From contig JAKSZT010037307.1 of assembly GCA_026826555.1 (NCBI GenBank), positions 2,061,879 to 2,125,878 on the forward strand: DNA of 64,000 nt. The letters are read 5' to 3'. The position numbers were made by a program, and so were the translations under genes. This document shows, piece after piece, positions 27,836-38,513 of this stretch. The notes beneath the pieces are model-generated. The model made no database searches. It was not told the DNA's origin and saw only the letters and a list, made by a program, of their open reading frames with translations. Within the stretch, counting starts at the first letter, position 1. Every line of letters begins with the position of its first letter. This stretch comes from Tolypeutes matacus (Eukaryota > Chordata > Mammalia > Cingulata > Chlamyphoridae).

Positions 27836-29004
27836 GGGTAGAGCCCCTCTTCAATTTTATGGAAAAGTTTGAGCAGGATTGGTGTTAATTCTTCTAGGAA
27901 TGTTTGGTAAAATTCACCAGTGACGCCATCTGGTCCTGGGCTTTTCTTTGTTAGGAGGTTTTTGATGACTCATTCAATCTCTTTCTTTGTTATTGGTCTG
28001 TTGAGATTTTCTGTTTCTTGCATTAGATTATATAATTTGTATGTTTCTGGGAATTTGTCCGTTTCATCTTAAGTTTTCCAGTTTGGTGGCAAATAATTGT
28101 TCATAGCATCCTTTAAAAATCCCTTTTATTTCTGTATAGTCAGTAGTAATGTTCCCACTTTCATTCCTGATTTTAGTTATTTGTGTGTCCTCTTTGTAAA
28201 TCTGGCTAAAGTTTGTTGATTTTATTGATCTTTTCAAAAAACCAACTTTAATTCTCACTTTTAAAAATTTCTTTTGTCTCTCTTAAATTTTTAAAAATTT
28301 CTTTTCTCTCTTAATTTACCCTTGATTCTCTCTTTTGTCGTTCTTTGCTGTATTTCATTTATCTCTGCTCTAACTTTAATATTTCCTTCCATCTGCTACT
28401 TTTAGTTTTAGTTTGCTCTAATTTCTTTAGGTGTGAAGTTAGGTTATTGACTTATGATCTTCTTTTTTAATGTAGGCCTTTCGAGCTATAAATTTCCCTC
28501 TGAGTACTTCCTTCGCTGCATCCCATAAATTTTGGTATACTGTGTTTTCATTTTCATTTGTTTCAAGATATTTCTTAATTTCCCTTGTGTTTCTTCTTTA
28601 ACCATTGGTTGTTTAAGAGTTTGATTTTTTCATTTTCACAATTTGTAAGTTTTCTAGTTTTCCTTCTGTTATTCATTTCTAGGTTTATTACATTGTGGTC
28701 TGAGAAGATATTTTGTACAATTTCAATATTTTTAAATTTATTAAGATTTGATTTGTGGCCTAACATGTGGTCTATCCTGGAAGATATTCCTTGTGCACTT
28801 GAGAAGAATATGTATTCTGTTGTTGGATCGAGTGTTCTATATATATCCATTAGGTCTAGTTGGTTAATAGTGTTGTTCAAGTCCTATATTTCATTATTGA
28901 TCATCTGTTTAGATGTTCTATCCATTATTGAAAGTAATGTATTGAAGTCTCCAACTATTATTATAGAACTATTCCTCCCTTCAAGTCTGTCAAGTTTTGT
29001 TTCA

Positions 29005-29106
29005 GGGAAACGGATGTGGCTCAAGAGGTTCGGTGTCCGTCTACCATATGGAGAGACCAGGGTTCGATCCCCGGTACCTCCCGGTAAAAAAAAAAAAAAA
29101 AAAAAA
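29005..29106 (+). mobile_element. DAS-type SINE, minimal tRNA-only form, sense
   Basis: About 80-bp tRNA-like body with A box (TGTGGCTCAAGAGG) and B box (GGGTTCGATCCC) followed by a pure A tail. Exact 13-bp target duplication AAGTTTTGTTTCA at 28992-29004 and 29107-29119. The pure tail and exact duplication suggest a recent insertion. Confidence 0.95.
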
Positions 29107-30001
29107 AAGTTTTGTTTCATATATTTTGCAGCTCTGTTGTGAGGTTCATATATGTTTGTAATTGTTATATCTTCTTTGTGATCTTTTTTGACTTAAAGTC
29201 TGTTTTTTCTGACAATAATATAGCCACTCTGGCTCTTTTGATTACTGTTTGATATCTTTTTCCATTCTTTTCCATTCAACCTCTTTTGGTCATTGTACCT
29301 TAAGTGAGTCTCTTGAAGACAGCATATAGATGGATCATACTTTTTCATCCAATCTGCCAATCTCTGCCTTTTATATGGGAGTTTAATCCATTGACACTTA
29401 AGGTAATAACTGAGAAGGAAGCATTTACTTCTGCCATTTAGCTATTTGTTTTCTGTTTGACTTACATGTGTTTAGTTCATCAGTTACTCCGTTACTGCCT
29501 TTTTAAAAAATTATTATTTAGTGACTTTTTAAATAAGTGTACCATTTTGATTCCCTTGTTCTCTTCTTTCTTCTATAATTTTTACTTATTTTCCTAGTGG
29601 TTACCTTTATAATTACCATTAACATCTAAACTAATAACAACATAGTTCAACTAGTACCAACCTAGTTTCAATAGTATACAAACTCTCCTATATACCTCCA
29701 TCCCTCCCCCTTTATATTGTTATTTTTCACAGCTTACATCTTTATACATTATATGCCCATTAATATAGATTAAAAAAAATTTTTACATGCATTTGCATGT
29801 TAAGTCAGGTATGGGGATGAAAGCTGTTACAAACCAAAAGTACAATAATACAGGATTTTATATTTACCTAAGCAGTCACCTTTACCATTGTTCTTTATTT
29901 CTTCTTATGGCTTTGAGTTACTGTCTAGTAGTGTCCTTTTATTTCAGCCTGAAGGACTCCCTTTAGCATTTCTTGTGGGGCAGGTTTCTGGTAATGAAAT
30001 C

Positions 30002-30604
30002 TGTGTTAGTCAACCAAAGGAGTGCTGGTGCAAAGTACCAGAAATCTGCTGGTTTTTATAGCGGGTATTTATGTGGTGTAGAAGCTTACAATCACAAACC
30101 ATCAAGTATAAGTTACTTCCCTCACCAAAGTCTGTTGCCACGTGTTGAGCAACATGGCTGCGGGTCTCTGTGAGGGTTCAGACTTCCTCTTACTCTTAAG
30201 GCTCCGTGGTCTCAGCTTCTTCCAATCTCAATCGCAGGCTAGGACAAGTCTCGTCTCCCGGGGCTCGTTTTTCTCCGGGCTTAGCTGCTCTGCTCTCTCA
30301 CAAGGTCAGCTGTAAACTATCAGGCAAACGGCTCATCTCTCTTCCCAGGGCTTCTGCTGTGTCTAACAGAGCCTTCTCTCTTCCTCTATGTTCTTCTCTG
30401 TGTGCTTACTTCCCGGGGGTCCAGCATTAAAACTCCAACCTCCCTTCTGTGCGGTGTGGTTTCTCTGTGAGTCCCTGCCTGGGAACTCAGTGTCCTACTG
30501 ACGTGGACCAATCAAAGCCTTAATCATTATTTAATCAAATAAAAGTGAAACCTCTGAACTCAGTACCTATTTTTGGAATTCATAAACAATACCAAACTGC
30601 TACA
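30002..30604 (+). mobile_element. Solo LTR-like element 2
   Basis: 603 bp with TG...CA ends (TGTGTTAGTCAACC ... CAAACTGCTACA), flanked by AAATC (29997-30001) and AACTC (30605-30609), one mismatch. The L1 sequence on both sides joins when it is removed. An AATAAA lies at 30538-30543. No coding capacity. The start resembles solo LTR 1 over only a few bases, so the two are different families. Confidence 0.68.
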
Positions 30605-30650
30605 AACTCTCTCAGCGTTTATCTGTAAATGTCATAATTTCTCCTTCATT

Positions 30651-31026
30651 AAAAAAAAAAACACAAGATTTATTTATTTCTCCCCCTCCCTCCTCATTAT
30701 TTTGTGCTTGCTGTCTGCTCCCTGTGTGTTCTTCAGTGTCTGCTTGTTTTCTCTTTAGGCAGCACTAGGAATCGATCCTGGGACCTTCTGGAGTGGAGAG
30801 AGGTGCTGAATCTCTTGCACTACCTCACCTCCCTGGTCTGCTGCATCTCCCATTGTCTCTCTTCAGTGTCTCTTTTTGTTGTGTCATCTTGCTGCGCCAG
30901 CTCTCCACGCAGGCCAGCACTCCTGCACTGGCCAGCTTGCTTTTTACCAGGAGGCCCTGGGAATCAAACTCTGGACCTCCCGTATGGTAGATGGGAGCCC
31001 AGTCACTTGAGCCACATCCGCTTCCC
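30651..31026 (-). mobile_element. DAS-type SINE, long dimeric form
   Basis: Antisense long form with two tRNA-like modules and the CTTCCC end at 31021-31026. The flanks repeat TCTCCTTCATT (30640-30650 and 31027-31037). Oddly, its left end is a run of A rather than T. Confidence 0.85.
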
Positions 31027-31040
31027 TCTCCTTCATTTTT

Positions 31041-31759
31041 AAAATTTTTAAAATTTTTATCTGTGGAGGAGGAAGAGTGCAAGGCGGCACAGTCGCAGCC
31101 CCTTGGCCTGTGGCCCCCTTGGGAAAGGGGTTGTGGGCCCCCCAAGGTGCCTACCTCGCCCTTACCCACTGCTACCCCACCCCGTCCCAGACCCGGGGAG
31201 CCCCCGGTGGGGTGGAGGGAGGCAGGCCAGCGAGGCACAGCCGCCATGGAGGTGCGAGCCTGGCACACGCGAGAAGCCCCTGGGTGGGACGGGCACCTTC
31301 CCCGCTGCTGGGTGGGTTGACCCCACCAGCGTCCTGGAGGGGAGGCGAGGAGGAGGCAGCCCTGTCGGCGGGCGGATGCAGGTGCGTGACACCCGCCACG
31401 GCTCCAACGCTGGAGCGATGGGGCGAGTGAGGCCGAGTTCCTCCGGGAGGAGCGCACAAGCCCCCGGACAAACCCTTGTGTTGAGGGCTGACTTTCAGTA
31501 GATCGCAGTGAGGGAGCTGCTCTGCTGCTTATGAAACCCTGACCCAGAAGCAGGTCGTCTACGAGTGGTTTAGTACCAGGTTCCCCATGAACGTGCGGTG
31601 TGTGACAGGTGAGGGGGCGACCCCCTTTCAGGCCCATTTCCCTGAATGAGGGGCTCTCTGTACCGGGCCCCAGTCTCGATGTGGCAGGGGACGCCGCACA
31701 AGCGGGCGCACATGCCAACCCCCTGGCAGGGACAGTGGGGGAGTGGTTATCTGAGGCCA
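31041..31759 (-). pseudogene. Retrocopy of rRNA precursor: 28S 3' end plus 3' external spacer
   Basis: 31467-31759 is the complement of the last about 290 bases of 28S rRNA. Landmarks on the minus strand are TTGGCCTCGGATA-like (start), GACGACCTGCTTCTGGGTC, GCAGAGCAGCTCCCTC, TGCGATCTACTGAAAGTCAG and the terminal CACAAGGGTTTGTC. Beyond the mature end, about 31061-31466 is GC-rich and should be the 3' external transcribed spacer, so the template was unprocessed precursor. An AT-rich tail (31041-31060) and a perfect 14-bp duplication TCTCCTTCATTTTT (31027-31040 and 31760-31773) show L1-type insertion. It lies in an antisense L1 and is non-functional: far too short and with many changes. Confidence 0.88.
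31467..31759 (-). rRNA. 28S rRNA 3'-terminal fragment (pseudogene)
   Basis: The recognisable part of the retrocopy described above; similarity to mammalian 28S is high in the conserved terminal stem regions and lower in the variable GC-rich segment at 31620-31750. Confidence 0.88.
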
Positions 31760-32165
31760 TCTCCTTCATTTTTGAAGGATAATTTTGCTGGATATAGAAT
31801 TCTTGGGTGGCATTTTTTTTTGTCCCCCAAAGGACTTTAAATGTGTTACCCAGCTGTCTTCTGGCCTCCATGATTTCCAATGAGAAATCAGCTGATCTTA
31901 TTGAGGATCCTTGTATGTGACAAGTTGCTTCTCTCTTGCTACTTTCAAAATCCTCTTTATCTTTGGATTTTGATAATTTAACTTTAATGCGTCTTTGTGT
32001 AGATCTCTTGGAGTCTATCCTGCTCTGAGTTTGTTGAGCTTCTTGAGTGTATAAATCTTTCATCAGATTTGGAAAGTTTTTGACCATTATTTCTTCAAAT
32101 AATTTTTCTGCCCCTTTCTCTTCATATATTCCCAGTAGTTTTTGAAGTATTTTTATCAGTTACAA

Positions 32166-32949
32166 AAAATATTTACCTTGAAATTAACTGAATATTCTGC
32201 ACTAAGTGAATGCTTGTACAGAGCTTGGATTTGCCTTTACTGTACTCTGTGCTGTATATTTAAACTTTTTTAGCTGGGGGCTTATTTGTGGCCATGCTTT
32301 AGAGAGTCTCGGCTCACTACCTGAGGAGCATAGGAGAGGAATTGTCTTCCTGGATGGGAGTCCTTACTACTAGAAAGGGAAAATAGAAACCAGGAGAGCT
32401 GGCAGGACCTGGGAAGTAATCTGCTAATACCAATGAAGGCCTGTTGCTCTTTCCTCTAAGGAACTCTTAAGTGCTTTATGGACACTGGTACCTTCAAGTA
32501 TATTCTTTATACCTCAGTGAATGGAGGCAGACTGTCCTCTTTCTACTTGCAGTCAGTGATGCATGAAGAGGTCAAGAGGACTCCCTCAGTCACACCTCAT
32601 GGTGGAGACCAGAGAGGATGTATGTGCTGAGACCATCTGTAAGTGTGTGGGAAAATATAAAAGAAGAAAAGGGCAAAGAAGCAGTTGATAGCATTCTGAA
32701 ATTCTCCCTTCTGTCTAATTGCCCCTGAAACTCTGGTTTCCAGACTGATGATTCTGGGACTCATGAATGCATAGTGCACTCATAGAACTGGTAATCCTTG
32801 TTGAAATAGTAAACCTTTTTCCAGACTGTTCCTGAGTTAACCTTAATTTGGGCTGCTTCATCTGTCTTTCTCTGGAAACAAGGAATGCACTTCTGTTCAG
32901 ATGCCTGTAATTTTTCGCCTGAATGGTGACATAGCCTCCTTGCCCATCC
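32166..32949. other. Unique intronic sequence, no gene seen
   Basis: No repeats or coding frames recognised. Confidence 0.45.
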
Positions 32950-33450
32950 CTCTGTCTCCAGCGTGGCTCAGCACCTCACATTTTGCCTGCAGTCATCTTC
33001 CACTCTGCCACCAGCTAATCTTTCTGAAGTATATATCTGGTCATGTCATTTCCCTACTCTGTTATCTTTCCCAGGAACTCTCAGTCATGCACTGGACACA
33101 GCTCCACAGCTCCACAGCCTGGATTTGGCACCTGTGATTCCGTATCCTGGCCCTTCAGTAGCCAAGAGCTCTCTGGCCAGTCACACACTTCCAGAAACGG
33201 CCTTGACCTCCCTGGGTATAGTGGACCATTTCTGCATTCTGCCCCTGTAATATTTTTTTCTTATCTTCACTACTGTACTTACTGCTTGGGCATGGATGCC
33301 CAATTTGGTTCACAGGTATGAATCCCTGTCTCTGTGAGAGTCTTGAGGGCAGGACTGGAGTTGGACTCACCTCTGTGCCCCCAGGGCCTAGCACAGAGGG
33401 TCTCCTTAATAAACTTGGGGGATGAATGCACACCTGAATAAATTAATGAA
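32950..33450 (+). repeat. L2 3'-end relic
   Basis: The order GTCATGTCATTTCCCTACT, CCATTTCTGCATTCTGCCCCTG, TTGAGGGCAGGACTGGAGT, GCCCCCAGGGCCTAGCACAG and TTAATAAACTTGGGGGATGAATG follows the L2 3' end. Confidence 0.7.
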
Positions 33451-34139
33451 ACCCCTGGTACATGCCGAGGCTGTGTATGAGATCTTAGAGCAGGGGGTGT
33501 CTAGGCTTTGGCCTCCTACCCCGCCAGGCTACTCCTCGCTATAGAGGACTTGGCCTAGGAATTAAAATGCTTCTGAGCCACTTGCAAGAGGAGTCAATGC
33601 GACTGCCTTGGTGATGTACCTCCTGTTAACCTGGAGTTTGGATTTCTACCCTCTTAATTTTGTGGAAGCTGCAGAGGTTTCCACAGATCTCTCAAAGTCC
33701 AGGGAATGGCCATTTCCTTTACCCCCCAACTGACTCTTCTGGGCACATGGCACTGTCAACCCCTCTCCTTTCCCTGCTACCCTATGAACCAGGCTAGAAA
33801 TTTTAGCGCACTGCTCATATCCCATCTGCTGACAAAGGTGATCCCAGGGAGAAGCAGAGTCAGAGATCCTGCTGTAGAAAGGCCTCTTCTAGCCTGACTG
33901 AGGCCAGGGCAGGAGTCAGTTGACAGCACTGAATGGAGTCCACTGCCACAGTGGGTACCTCCCGAGGCCTTGCCTCTTCTTTGGGACATCTCCCTCACAC
34001 CCCCACCCAAGAAAAGGCCCTCCAGAGTTGCTTTCCCACTTTCCACCTTAAGTGCTGACTCTAGAAATTTCTTCTATTTTTGTCTTGTGCTTTTTAACCA
34101 TTTTGGTCCCTCTGCCTGGAATTATTTCATTCATTCCAG
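33451..34139. other. Unique intronic sequence, no gene seen
   Basis: No repeats or coding frames with familiar motifs. Confidence 0.45.
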
Positions 34140-34345
34140 TATATTTTTTCTTGCTTTATTTTTATAAATATGAATCTTTACATATTTGCCCAAATGTGTA
34201 ACTACCACCCAGATGAAGGTAACGGGGACTCCTCATTATTGCTCCTTCTGGGGCAAAACCTTCCCAAGAGTGACCACATTCGCCACTGACTAGTTTTGTC
34301 TGTTCTAGAATTTAATATAAATGGAATTCCCCAGTATGCTCTGTT
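34140..34345 (-). mobile_element. Old L1 3' fragment, antisense
   Basis: The words GACTAGTTTTGTCTGTTCTAGAA and ATATAAATGGAATTCCCCAGTATGCTC follow the antisense L1M 3'UTR. Confidence 0.6.
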
Positions 34346-35085
34346 TTAGTTCGTTTTGTTTTTTTTTTCTACAATTTTTAATTTTTCTTTTTAAAAAGCT
34401 TTAGATTACATAAATGTTACATAAAAAAATATAGGGGCTTCCCATGTGCCCCACTCCCTCCCCTCCCCCTTTTCCACATTAACAGCATCCTTCATTAGTG
34501 TGGTACATTTGCCACCATTGATGAACAAATTGAAGCATTGCTATCAGTGGTGGACTATAATTTATATTATGGTTTACACTCTAACCCGCACAATTTTGTA
34601 GGTTATGGCAAAATATATAATGGCCTGTATCCGTCATCGCAGTGTCAGGCAGGACAATTCCAATGTCCTGAAAATGCCCCCATATTATACCTATTCTTCC
34701 TTCTCCCTCCCCTCAGAAGCTCTGGTGGCCACTGCCTTTATATCAATGATAAAATTTCTCCCATTGCTAGAATAATAATAATTCTACAATAGAATAATAA
34801 TAAGTCTACTTTAGTCCATTGTTCATTCCCCAGTCTTGATGAATTTGGGATGGTGGTGACCATGCTGTTTCTTTTTTTTTTTTTTTTTTTTTTTAAAGAT
34901 TTTATTTATTTATTCATTTATCCCCGCCTTGCTGCTTGTGCTCGCTGGGTCAGCTAACCACGCCGTGCGGGCGGGCCTGCCTTCACCAGGAGGCCCTGGG
35001 AACCGAACCCGGGGCCTCCCATATGGTAAACGGGAGCCCTACTGATTGAGCCACAGCCGCTTCCCTGTGACCATGCTGTTTCAAC
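34346..35085 (-). mobile_element. Repeat X copy, split by a SINE
   Basis: Poly(T)-led antisense element with the X landmarks AGATTACATAAATGTTACATA, CACATTAACAGCATCCTTCATTAGTGTGG, AGGCAGGACAATTCCAATGTCCTGAAAATGCCCCCATATT and CTCTGGTGGCCACTGCC in order. A short-form SINE is inserted at 34872-35065. Confidence 0.78.
34872..35065 (-). mobile_element. DAS-type SINE, short form, with exact target duplication
   Basis: 16-bp duplication GTGACCATGCTGTTTC at 34856-34871 and 35067-35082. It is nearly identical in body to the copies at 2540, 49112 and 59023. Confidence 0.94.
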
Positions 35086-35634
35086 AAAGTTTTTGAGATT
35101 CATCAGTTTCGTTGCCTAGCGGTTGGATCTTTGTCATGTCTGTGTAATATTCCATTGGATTAATGAACTGCCTTTATTTTTCCATTCATTTTTTTTTAAT
35201 ACACATACAATCCATTCAAATGTACAATTGATTGTTCTCAGTATAATCAGAGTTGTGCTTTCATTACCACAACCAATTTTAGAACATTTTCCTTGCTCCA
35301 GAAAGAAAAATCCCTTACCCCTTAATGGCCTCCTATTATCGACACTTAGCACTGGTGTGATTGGTACCTTTGCTACAATTAATGGAAGAATATTAAAATA
35401 TTAGTTAACTGTGATCCATACTTTGCTTTTGGTGTGTTTTTCCATATACCCCCGCTATTACACCTTGTAATAGAGATATACATTTGTTCCAATTCATGGA
35501 AGAACTGTTTTTTTTTTTTTTTTTTTCCTTAGCAATTTTATTGAGAGAGATTCACATACCATACAGTCCACCCAAAGTGTACAATCATTGGCTTTTGGTA
35601 TAATCACAGAGTTGTACATTTATCACCTCAATCT

Positions 35635-35896
35635 ATTTTTTTTTCTTTTTAAAAAAGATTTATGTATTTATTTATTTCTCCACCCCCCCTCCATTGTTTT
35701 TGCACTTGTTGTCTGCTGTGTCCATTCACTGTGTATTCTTCTGTGTCTGCTTGTCTTCTCTGTAGGCAGCACTGGGAACTGATCCTGGGACTTTGCGGAG
35801 TGGGAGAGAGGTGCTCAATCTCTTGAGCTACCTCAGCTCCTTGGTCTGCTGCATCTCTTATTGTCTCTCCTCTGTGTCTCTTTGTGTTGCGTCCCA
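35635..35896 (-). mobile_element. DAS-type SINE, long form missing its tRNA-like head
   Basis: Antisense copy with the second module (GGGAACTGATCCTGGGACTTTG) and the linker to GTTGCGTC, ending there. The first module is absent, so it is 5'-truncated. The flanks repeat CACCTCAATCTATTTT (35624-35639 and 35896-35911), a target duplication. Confidence 0.85.
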
Positions 35897-36111
35897 CCTC
35901 AATCTATTTTAAAGCAGTTTCATTACTCCAAAAAGAAAAACTGCCCACCCCTTAGCAGTCACCTTTCAATCCCCTGCTGTACATAACTGCTTATCTAATT
36001 CTGTCTCTGTACATTTATTTATATTTACACTTTATATAAACGGAGTCAAATGATATATAGTACTTTGTGTCTGCTTTCTTTCACTTAGCGTAATATATTT
36101 TTTTTTAGCAG

Positions 36112-36595
36112 TTGATGGAAGAATTTTTATTTTTATTTTTTTTAAAGATTTATTTTATTTATTTATTTCTCCCCACTTGCTATGTCTGTTCGTCTTCCTT
36201 GTTTCTTTTAGGAGACACTGGGAACTGAATCCGGGACCTCTGGTGTGGGAGGGAGGCGCCCAGTTGCTTGAGCCACCTCCACTCCCTGAATTTTATTTTT
36301 AAAGATTTATTTATCTCTTCCCCTACCATGTTGTTTGTACTCCGTCTGCTCATCTTCTTTTTAGGAGGCACCAGGAACTGAACCCGGGACCTCCCATGTG
36401 GGAGGGAGGTGCCCAATCGCTTGAGCCACCTCTGTTCCCCGCTTGTTGTATCTCTTGTTGTGTCTCCTTGTCGTGCCAGCCTGTGGCGCTAGCTCACTGT
36501 CTTGCTTGTCGTCTTTAGGAGGCACGAGGAACCGAACCCGGGACCTCCCATGTGGTAGATGGGCACTCAACTGCTCGAGCCACATCTACTTCCGA
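36112..36595 (-). mobile_element. DAS-type SINE cluster, three tRNA-like modules
   Basis: Three antisense modules with B-box complements near 36222, 36375 and 36532 and two internal AAAGATTTATTT tails (36142 and 36301). It is best read as one monomer SINE next to a dimer. The word TGATGGAAGAAT to the left and AGTATTATTAATG to the right are L1. Confidence 0.8.
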
Positions 36596-37565
36596 AGTAT
36601 TATTAATGTATTACTATTCCCTACAGTCCATAGTTTGCTTTAGGTGTATTTTTGTTCCTATACTACCCTATTATTAAAACCTTGTAATATTAAGATACAT
36701 TGGCTCTAATTCATGGAGAAACATTCTTATATTTGTACTATTGACCACAGTCATTGTTCACAATAGGGTTCACTATGCTATACAATCCCGTGTTTCATCC
36801 TCTAGCTTTCCTTCTAGTGACATACGTGACCCTAAACTTCTCCCTTTCAACCACAATCACTCACGTGATTCAGCACTGTTAATTACATTCATGATTTCGT
36901 GCTACCATTACCTCTATTTCTGAACATTTACAATCAACCTTATTAAAAATTCGGCACAAATTAAGCATTAGTTCCCCATTCTCTACCCTCGGTCAATCTT
37001 CTGGTAACTTATATTCTAGATATTAACTCCATGAGTTTATACATTATGTTAAGTTCAAGTTAGTGAGACCATATAATATTTGTCCTTCTGTCTGACTTAT
37101 TTCACTTAACATAATGTCCTCAAAGTTCATCCATGTTGTCGCATGCATCGGGATTTCATTTCTTCCTACAGCTGAATAATATTCTGTTGTATGTGTATAC
37201 CACATTTTATTTATCCATTCATCAGTTAATGGGCACTTGAGTTGCTTCTGTCTTTTGGCAAATGTGAATAATGCCACTGTGAACATCGGTGTGCAAATGT
37301 CTGTTCAAGTCCCTGCTTTCAGATCTTCTGAGTATATACCTAGTAGCGAGATTGCTGAATCATATAGCAGTGCTATACTTACTTTCCTGAGGAACTGCCA
37401 AACTGGCTTCCACAGCAGCTATACCATTTTACATTCCCACCAGTAGTGAACAAATGTTTCTCTTTCTCCACATCCTTAATAACACTTGTAGTTTTCTGTT
37501 TATCATTGACTATTCTAGTAGGTGTGAAATGATATCTCATGTTGTTTTATGTTTGTCTTGTTTTT

Positions 37566-37777
37566 TTAAGGAGGTATTCGCGATTGAACACAATCACCTC
37601 ATACATGGGAAGCAAGCATTCAACCACTGGGCTGCATCTGCTCCCCAATGAGAGTTGGTTTTTTTGTTTGTGTGTGTATGTGTGTGTTTTTAAGGGGGTA
37701 CTGGGGCTCAAACCTGGGACCTTGTACGTGGGAAGCAGGTGCTCAACTACTTAAGCTACATCCACTCCCCTCTCATA
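37566..37777 (-). mobile_element. tRNA-related SINE, tandem dimer of a second type
   Basis: Two antisense units (37566-37647 and 37692-37771), each reading GAGGTA(T/C)T...CATGGGAAGCA...CTCAACCAC...GCTACATC...CTCCCC. They are separated by a linker GAGAGTTGGTTTTTT. The same dimer with the same linker is at 40507-40717, and a variant is at 53385-53572. Confidence 0.8.
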
Positions 37778-37935
37778 TTAGTTTTGATTCGCATTTCCCT
37801 GATAGCTTCTGAAGTTGAGTATCTTTTCATGTGCTTTTTAGCCATTTCCATTTCTGCTTTGGAAAAATGTCTATTCAGGTGCTTTGCCCATTTATTAATT
37901 GGATTGTTTGTCTTTTTATTTTTGAGCCAATAAAC

Positions 37936-38297
37936 TTTTTTTTGAACATTTACTGGGTGCCAGCAACTGCCTTGGACCCTAAATGGAGCTGAGAGAATTT
38001 CTTGCCTTTGGCTGCTTATGGTTTGGTGGTGGTGACAGATAAGTAAATAGATGACAAACAGTGGTATAATAGCTTTGATAGAGTTGTCACAGGATGCCTT
38101 GGGAGCCACAGACATACACATTGAAATTCTGCTTCTTGGGAATGGGGTCTGGGCAAACCCCTGTGGCAGGGAGTTTAGTTGTCCTAAAGGAAAACTAGAA
38201 AGTAGATAGCTAAGCAAAAAATTGCATATGCGTTAACACAGGGCTTACTCTCGGGAGAGCTGGCAGTGGAGAGTAATGTATTTTTGGTGATAGCATT
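37936..38297. other. Intronic sequence, no gene seen
   Basis: 37940-38000 (ACATTTACTGGGTGCCAGCAACTGCC) looks like the start of an old mammalian repeat. Otherwise it is unassigned. Confidence 0.4.
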
Positions 38298-38310
38298 GAA
38301 GTAGAAATAG

Positions 38311-38500
38311 GGGAAGCAGCTGTGGCTCGGTCGGTGGGGCTCCTGTTTGCCATATGGGAGGCCCCAGGTTCGGTTCCCGGGGCCTCCTGGTGAAGGCAAG
38401 CCCGCCCGCATAGCGTGGTTAGCTGACCCAGCGAGCACAAGCAGCAAGGGGGGGGGGATAAATGAATGAATAAATAAAATCTTAAAAAAAAAAAAAAAAA
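38311..38500 (+). mobile_element. DAS-type SINE, short form, sense, with exact target duplication
   Basis: Sense copy from GGGAAGCAGCTGTGGCT to a 17-base A tail, flanked by GAAGTAGAAATAG at 38298-38310 and 38501-38513. It holds an unbroken G run at 38449-38457. Confidence 0.95.
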
Positions 38501-38513
38501 GAAGTAGAAATAG

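Larger units (their letters stand above)
27836..32165 (-). mobile_element. Old L1, antisense ORF2 to ORF1, host of several insertions
   Basis: Complement of reverse transcriptase start (27840-28500), endonuclease (28575-28990 and 29110-29400; HMLGH, SRIDHM and NPTT-like words on the minus strand), ORF1 C-terminus (29940-29996, 30605-30650) and the rest of ORF1 (31774-32165). It is interrupted by a SINE at 29005, an LTR at 30002, a SINE at 30651 and the rRNA copy at 31041. Confidence 0.85.
35086..37935 (-). mobile_element. L1 3'UTR modules and ORF2 C-terminus, antisense, split by SINEs
   Basis: The antisense L1 3'UTR module appears at about 35210 and again at about 35535. Further 3'UTR follows at 35905-36110 and 36600-37080. 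The ORF2 C-terminal complement runs at 37080-37560 and 37778-37935 (CCATTCATCAGTTAATGGGCAC near 37217). Three SINE insertions interrupt it. Confidence 0.8.

Noticed and set aside
29005..29106. tRNA gene with intact A and B boxes
   Set aside because: Followed by a pure A tail, flanked by a target duplication and related to many SINE copies. It is not a tRNA gene.
31060..31760. GC-rich island that could be a promoter or first exon
   Set aside because: It has 28S rRNA sequence, a tail and a target duplication, so it is a retrocopy. Its base composition is that of rDNA.
30825..32087. A 420-codon open frame on the minus strand
   Set aside because: It runs across a SINE, the rRNA copy and L1 ORF1, three unrelated elements. 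The openness comes from the GC-rich rRNA spacer, not from a gene.
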